A stretch of 64,000 bases of DNA, taken from NCBI GenBank assembly GCA_034509925.1, contig CM067531.1, forward strand, positions 7,852,319 to 7,916,318, written 5' to 3'. This DNA is from Hirudinaria manillensis. Lineage: Eukaryota; Annelida; Clitellata; Hirudinida; Hirudinidae. Position 1 is the first letter of the stretch; the number at the start of each line of letters is the position of its first letter. Positions 58,520 to 64,000 of the stretch are shown in pieces. Position numbers and translations under genes: made by a program. Below the pieces are notes generated by a model. That model did no database searches and was not told the origin of the DNA. It was given only the letters and a program-made list of their open reading frames with translations.

Positions 58520-61500
58520 ATGGACGCTCAACAGCAGGAAAAGTTGATAGAACAATTTACTGGTGTTACCGGTACCAGTTCAGAGAGAGCTAGATTCTTT
58601 CTAGAATGCGCAGGATGGAATTCTGATGTTAGTTTTGAATTTCCAGGATTTTCTGCGATTGATTTGATAAATTTGCCATCTCATTTCGTGGTTTAATGAT
58701 GTCAAAATAGAATACGTCTTGATTTTATTCCATGTCAGCCTTCTTATGAAAGGAATAAGTAGTAAATGACCAAGTTTAAGATGTCGATTACTTGAAATAA
58801 CAGGGATTACTGATATAAAAATGTATTACTAATAATCTAATTTTTAGTACTAGCACTGCCAATTAACCAACTCCATAATTCAATTGTCATTTTAAAATAA
58901 CTGGTCACTTGTAACTGCTTGTGATTAATTTAGTATCATTTAAAGTTGGATTTTTTTCAACAGCTAGCCATGGAAAACTTCTATGACAACCATCAGGAGG
59001 ATTTGATGGCGGCATCGGAGAGCGACGACGATACCGGATTCCCCGTAGAACCCACGGTACCCGAGGTAAGGCAGCCCGTCGTCCCTAGCATCGTGAGGCA
59101 ACCCTCCCCGACGGTCGCTGCCAAGGCCCCACCAATGAAAACCCAGTCTTCGAGCAGGTCAGTGACACTTAATAATTAGGTCGGAAGAGGTTTTGACCGT
59201 TTGATTTTTGTGAGACAACAACAAGGAGTAGGTAATAATGGCAGAGTTTTGACTCAAAACAATGCTTTTAGTGGCACTTGTCTCAAACCACAATGCCATA
59301 CGTCTGCTCTTTCATGTCATGCTGGTAAAATGGAAGAATTCTTTCCTGGATTGCGAATATTTAATAAAGGCAAATTTTGTCTCGGAAATTTGTTCTCGCG
59401 ATTGCTCAAAACCTCTTTGATCGTACAATTCGTCTGCTGGCGTGGCCGCCATTTCACGTCGGGCCAATAAAATGGATGACTTTTTCCAGGATTGCGACCT
59501 TCGAGAGTCTGAGAAGGACGGAGCCGAGTTCGGACGAGGAAGAACAGGGTCAGGCCTTCTACGCCGGTGGCAGCGAGTCGGGCGGGTGAGTTTCTCAGGC
59601 TGTGAATGGGGCTCGTGCAGAGCTTCTGTTAATTATTTACTAAGCAATTTGTTAATTTATGGTTTGTGGTTCACATATCAACTGCTGTTCAATGATTCTA
59701 CTCTATTCCATTATAAACTTTTCTTTTGGCCATTGTTTTATTATTATTATTATTATTATCATTGTCGTCATCATAATTATTATTTTATTTCATTTTCCAA
59801 TAGAGGGCAGCAGATTCTCGGTCCCAAGAAAAAAACCCACGAAACATTGGTGGCAGACATGTTCAAGAATGCCAAGGAGTGAGTCTAATTTTTTCATCTC
59901 TGGAGTCTCGTGCTAAGTTAATATAAACATGACTCGTAAAACATATTACTCGTAAAGTGTAGTGATAGTTATGATGACGGTAGTGATGATGGTGATGATG
60001 TCTCCGAGAATTTGGCAGTACCCAACTAATAACATTGACCAGTGGAATAAATGGAATTTAAGCAACAATACCAAGTCCATAGCATATTATTTGAATGATA
60101 TGCACAGTTATTTTATGCAAAAAAATCACAATGCATATGGAGCCTTATAGCTACTATTATTGCTATCATCATCATCATTATTATTGTTGTTGAGTGTTAT
60201 TATTATTATTACTATTACATAACAATTAATTACCCAGACATGGGGCAGAGGTTCTGGACCCCAGGGACTCCAGGGTGAACAAGAAGCCCAGTTACTTCCA
60301 GGGGGCTGCTTATCGTCTCGGGGGAGAGAACGATCCAGGTGGCGCCATTTCGATGGGTTTGCCTTCTGACGAGAGGCCACCAAATGTGAGCAGACGTCTG
60401 TTTTAAATGGATTTAAAATAATAACAACAATAATTAATAATAATGATAATAATTAAGCGATTGTCAGTGTTGTCACGAAACTTTATGTTGAAACTTTGAA
60501 TGGATTTATTAACGATCGATAACATTAATAATAGTGATGATAGCATTGGTGTTAGTAATAATAAACATAACAAAGTGACCGAGCCATGATCAGTTCTACC
60601 TTTTGAAAAGTACGCTATGGCCAATTAGAAGCGTCGGGCAGCTTCGCATCAATACTTCTTCACGTGAACTCGACGACCTTTGCTGTCATCCTCATCCTTC
60701 CTTTCTTCACATCAGATGGACGTGGTGCTCAGGTTTTGGAGGAATGGATTCAGCGTGGACGGCGGACCCCTCAGGGACTTCCAAGACCCCGAGAATTTGG
60801 AGTTCCTGGATGATGTCAGGAGAGGGTTGGTGTTTTACCCTAACAATGTTTACTATATGGTTTATTTTAATTTATAATAATAATAATAATATAATGATCA
60901 AGTAATAATATAACATGGTGTACAAATAGTGCTCAGCATTTGCCTATTGTTGGCTGGGAAATGGAAAACAAGAAAATCTACATAAAATAATAATAATAAT
61001 AATAATAACACTACTACTACTAATAATAATAATAATAATAACAATGGGATTGTTTTATCTATTTTTTGTGCAGTAAAATTCCAAGGGAGCTGGTGGCCCT
61101 GGCGAAAGGCAGCACCGTGACATTGGACATGGAGGACCACAGTCACGAGGATTATGTCAGGCCGAAGGTCAGCACCCAGGCCTTTTCTGGCCAAGGCCAC
61201 AGACTCGGAAAGTACGACGACTCGTTTTTGGATTCGCGGGGTTATTTTTGGCTCTGGAGAAAGAGGCACTGTGGCATTGTCAACAGCAACTATTGACATC
61301 TTAATCGCTGACTTAGTTCTGACATCATAATCATCACCTGCAGTATGGTTTTGTCATTATAATCATCACCGGCTATGTGGTAATCACATCAATCTCTGAT
61401 GACAACAGATGATGTTCTGCAATACGTGCGCATGTCTGTGTGTGCGTGTGCGAATTAGATTCGTGTTCAATGATTCTTCGTATGTCATAACATTTTGTTT

Positions 61501-62733
61501 TGTTTTGTTTCCAGTCCGACAGATGGAGTTCTTTCCTCGGCCACGCTGTTAGTCTTTCGGAGCTATCCCATTCATGATTTTGAAGCTCTTTATTTATGAA
61601 ATTAACTCATTATTAATAATAATAATATTAATAATAATAATACTACTAATAACAATCACAATAATATTAGTAATGGTAATATTGCTATTAATCTGTATAA
61701 TGTGACTATTGTATTACTATTTATCATCATGTAACATATTTGTGAAATTATATTGCAGTTTGCTTTTGACAATCTTTTGGATTATTAGTCCAAATTTTAT
61801 GTTCTCATTTAAGTATTTAATTACACGTATTTAATTCCTCATTTGCAAGCATAACTACAAAAAAATGTAAATTTCCTGCTTCTTTTTTTAACTATTATCA
61901 ATTAATGTCTTTTAGTTATTTCAATAAATTGTATAAAGTTTGTATAGCATTTCTGGGTGTTGCAGGTTTCCTAATGTTGAGATTCTTAAAGTTATGCTGC
62001 AACTGTGTCTTTGTGGATTTGCTTGTTTGTTCATTCATTCATTCATTCATTCATTCATTCATTCATTCATTCCATCACAAACAGGGATGCATCTGGAAGC
62101 AGTGTCGACAGGAAACCCTCCCCCAGTGGAAAGGCCCTCGTCCAGGTGGATCAGTCGCTCCCAGTCACCAACATTCAGATCAGGCTTCCGGACGGATCCA
62201 GGTACTTCGATGATGACGTTGGAACCCGACAATGTTGATGACAACGATGATGATGATGGTGACCTAATTTTGTATTATTTTCTCTCAGACTGGTCAGCAA
62301 GTTCAACCACACACACACCGTTTCTGATGTCAGGCAGTACATCATCGAGTGAGTAATGCCTGAATGTTCAAATACGTTGAAGTTAATGATGCTTGGTTTA
62401 AGTGAAATTTCGTGCTGTGACATTGCTTGTTTCATCTGCGACTTTCATTTCCAGTTAGATTGTAAACAATTATAGATTAATTATAAAGTTGTAGATTAAT
62501 TGATCAGCCAGTTTTATTTAACTGCACCTCTTAAAAAAACCGTACATCCATAACGTAGACATTCCCCATTTCTCCTACAAAAACGTGAACCTTCTTTCAG
62601 GATGCGACCCAACTACTCCCAGTCGAACTTTGTCCTCATGACCACGTTTCCAAACAGGGAGATCACGGACGAGTCGGCCACTCTTTCCGCTGCCAACCTC
62701 ATCAACACGGTCCTCGTGGTTCGCATCAAGTGA
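58520..62733 (+). CDS. NSFL1C: p47, p97/VCP cofactor (NSFL1 cofactor), eleven exons
   Basis: p47 is the UBA-SEP-UBX adaptor that directs p97/VCP to Golgi and ER membrane fusion. Exons 58520-58627, 58964-59157, 59490-59585, 59804-59878, 60238-60385, 60716-60825, 61074-61211, 61515-61547, 62085-62201, 62289-62348 and 62601-62733 give 403 aa (human 370). The N-terminal UBA fold is seen in IEQFTGVTGTSSERARFFLE and CAGWNSDLAMENFYDN. Conserved linkers are IATFESLRRTEPSSDEEE, GQAFYAGGSESGGGQQILG and LVADMFKNAKEHGAEVL. The SEP domain starts at about residue 208: VVLRFWRNGFSVDGGPLRDF, RRGKIPRELVALAKGSTV and LDMEDHSHEDYVRPK. The UBX domain at the end has TNIQIRLPDGSRLVSKFNHT, VSDVRQYIIEMRP, FVLMTTFPNREITDESATL and AANLINTVLVVRIK. 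A 33-nt micro-exon (61515-61547) lies in the SEP-UBX linker. All introns are GT-AG. Confidence 0.97.
60962..61043. repeat. (AAT)n / ACT triplet repeat
   Basis: AAT units broken by CACTACTACT, in p47 intron 6, ending about 30 bp before the exon 7 acceptor at 61073. Confidence 0.9.
62031..62072. repeat. (ATTC)n microsatellite in p47 intron 8
   Basis: About ten perfect ATTC units that form most of the pyrimidine tract just upstream of the exon 9 acceptor at 62084. Confidence 0.9.
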
Positions 62734-63567
62734 CGCCCCTCGGCGAAATCCGTCGGCCCGGAAAAGCCCGCGTTTCGGGAAGGAGTTCCCCCGCTATCTC
62801 CCCTCCTCTTCCCTTCATGGAGATTTGTTTAGTTTTGTTGCTAGGTCTTTGGAAACAGTAAAATGTTTTATGGAGGCAATTGTCCATCTAGTAGTGAGCG
62901 TTCGGACTTCTCTCGAGGTTCGCGTCTGATTTTTGATGTCGGGGTATGGTTATGGGGTATGATCATTTGGATCGATCGGTTATAAATAAACTAATAGTAG
63001 ATTAATATCATACGTATTTATTTTTAATGTTTGAAAAACTTTGAATAGTTACCGTAATAGTTATAATATGGTTCTGTATGGAGAGTGATGATGAACGACT
63101 AAGGTGCCTGTACGTGATTAGTCGACTTGATGATTGGAATAACAGGCGACAAGGTGCAATGTTTTTGTATCTAATATCGAGTGATAATGCTGTGGATTTC
63201 CACAGATTCAAAATCTGCAGGCTTTAGTTGCTGGAACCAATCAGGATTTATTTGGGCGTCTCGTAAAATATTTTTTTATTAATTGAAATGAGGATCGAAG
63301 TTAGATAAATTGCAGATATCGTACGGAATTGCTATGTCGATGCTGTGATATAATGTGATAAGTCTGCAGATGATTGTCCTTTAGGGTCCTATCGTCGAAA
63401 AAAATATTGCTTTTCAAGTCCTAGTGAACATTTTGCAGAAAGATAGTCGATCTTTGCGATCGGCAGAAGATTTTCGGAACGCCTGCTTGTTTTTGTAACG
63501 GCAGGAATGTGTAATCAACCGTTCATTTTAAAGTTCTTTCCAGACTGCTTCCAGTTTGTAATTCTCG
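62734..63567. other. gap between convergent p47 and KY-like gene
   Basis: Non-coding. It carries the p47 3' UTR with an AATAAA at 62985-62990, and probably the 3' UTR of the KY-like gene from the right. Nothing else is recognised. Confidence 0.6.
62985..62990 (+). terminator. p47 polyadenylation signal
   Basis: AATAAA about 250 bp after the p47 stop codon. The TAA/TAG-rich sequence after it is typical of a 3' end. Confidence 0.6.
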
Positions 63568-64000
63568 CTACTTCTTCTGAGAGAGAGAGCTGGTTTTTCT
63601 CCTGACCGAGCTATTCTCAATGTAGTGGAGGAGATAGGTGTAGACTTCGCTCTGCCTGCTCTGAGGCTCGTTCTTGTTGACTGCGAAAATTGTGAACCAG
63701 AACCTACCATACCTCGGCAGGGTCACTTGGAACTTGAACTTCCTGGACGATTCCTTCGAGTTGACCTGATGAGTCCAGTTCTCCTTGGGATTGTCTCTGA
63801 TCAACTTCGGAATGAGCTTGAAGTCGGGAGATGAACAGCCCATTTCTACGACTACGCTTCCCTGCTTGTCGAAGTCCGAGATCTCAGGAGATTTGTGACT
63901 CAGGCACTTGATCCCATACAGTTGAAAGGCAGGCGTCGGTCCTGGAATGGGAGTGTCGTCTTCCAGAGGATAGGACAGTTCCTTCGACGTAACTGGCATC
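63568..64000 (-). CDS. kyphoscoliosis peptidase / hillarin-like protein, C-terminal exon (partial)
   Basis: About 143 codons are open to the right edge; the gene continues beyond the window. The sequence reads FQLYGIKCLSHKSPEI, SVVVEMGCSSPDFKLIPKLI and LPRYGRFWFTIFAVNKN, then ends SSLSQKK and stop. The pattern of a YGI...SH start, an L-P-L segment, and a PxxGxFxFTIFA strand matches the repeated all-beta modules that follow the transglutaminase-like core in KY and hillarin proteins, which act in muscle and cytoskeleton. The catalytic core is not in the window, so activity cannot be judged. Confidence rests on recalled motif resemblance only. Confidence 0.6.
   Translation of the reverse strand, partial: MPVTSKELSYPLEDDTPIPGPTPAFQLYGIKCLSHKSPEISDFDKQGSVVVEMGCSSPDFKLIPKLIRDNPKENWTHQVNSKESSRKFKFQVTLPRYGRFWFTIFAVNKNEPQSRQSEVYTYLLHYIENSSVRRKTSSLSQKK

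Overview
The window is nuclear DNA of a metazoan. All recognisable genes are split by GT-AG introns, intergenic and intronic DNA is AT-rich and crowded with microsatellites, and one gene is an innexin, a gap-junction family found in most invertebrate animals. Innexin loop motifs (YYQWVP, FPKVTMCDF, YTVQCVLPINLFNEK) fit a spiralian or possibly a cnidarian; I cannot fix the phylum from this window. Short TTAGGG-like arrays also occur.

Ten gene or element models were assembled by hand from exon phases. From left to right: a 5'-truncated non-LTR retrotransposon tail (612-1150, -); junctophilin (2414-16680, -, five coding exons, 944 aa, all phases closing); BNIP3 (21534-24413, -, five exons, 151 aa); U2 snRNP protein A' / SNRPA1 (26104-27890, +, six exons, 247 aa); an innexin (29381-32460, +, three secure exons plus a tentative last one); TAF4 (32828-38806, -, thirteen exons, 796 aa); a PDZ and coiled-coil protein resembling LMO7/LIMCH1 (41621-48653, -, nine exons, 5' end not found); an unassigned leucine-rich-repeat gene (53714-57058, +, up to eleven exons); the p97 cofactor p47 / NSFL1C (58520-62733, +, eleven exons, 403 aa); and the last exon of a kyphoscoliosis-peptidase/hillarin-like gene that leaves the window on the right (63568-64000, -).

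The first 24 kb is expanded by repeats: junctophilin intron 1 (about 6.6 kb) and the 4.9 kb between junctophilin and BNIP3 consist mostly of ATT, ATC/GTC, CCAT/GGAT and ATATT arrays. From 26 kb on the genes are denser. SNRPA1 and BNIP3 are divergent, innexin and TAF4 are tail to tail with 367 bp between coding ends, and p47 and the KY-like gene are also tail to tail. The genes do not form an operon or pathway. Two belong to muscle or membrane-contact biology (junctophilin, KY-like), one to mitophagy (BNIP3), one to membrane fusion (p47), one to cell junctions (innexin) and two to core expression machinery (SNRPA1, TAF4).

I found no toxin-like, CRISPR or prokaryotic system. The best candidates for something undescribed are the LRR gene at 53.7-57.1 kb with its two competing 3' acceptors, the LIM-less PDZ/coiled-coil protein, and the minimal BNIP3.
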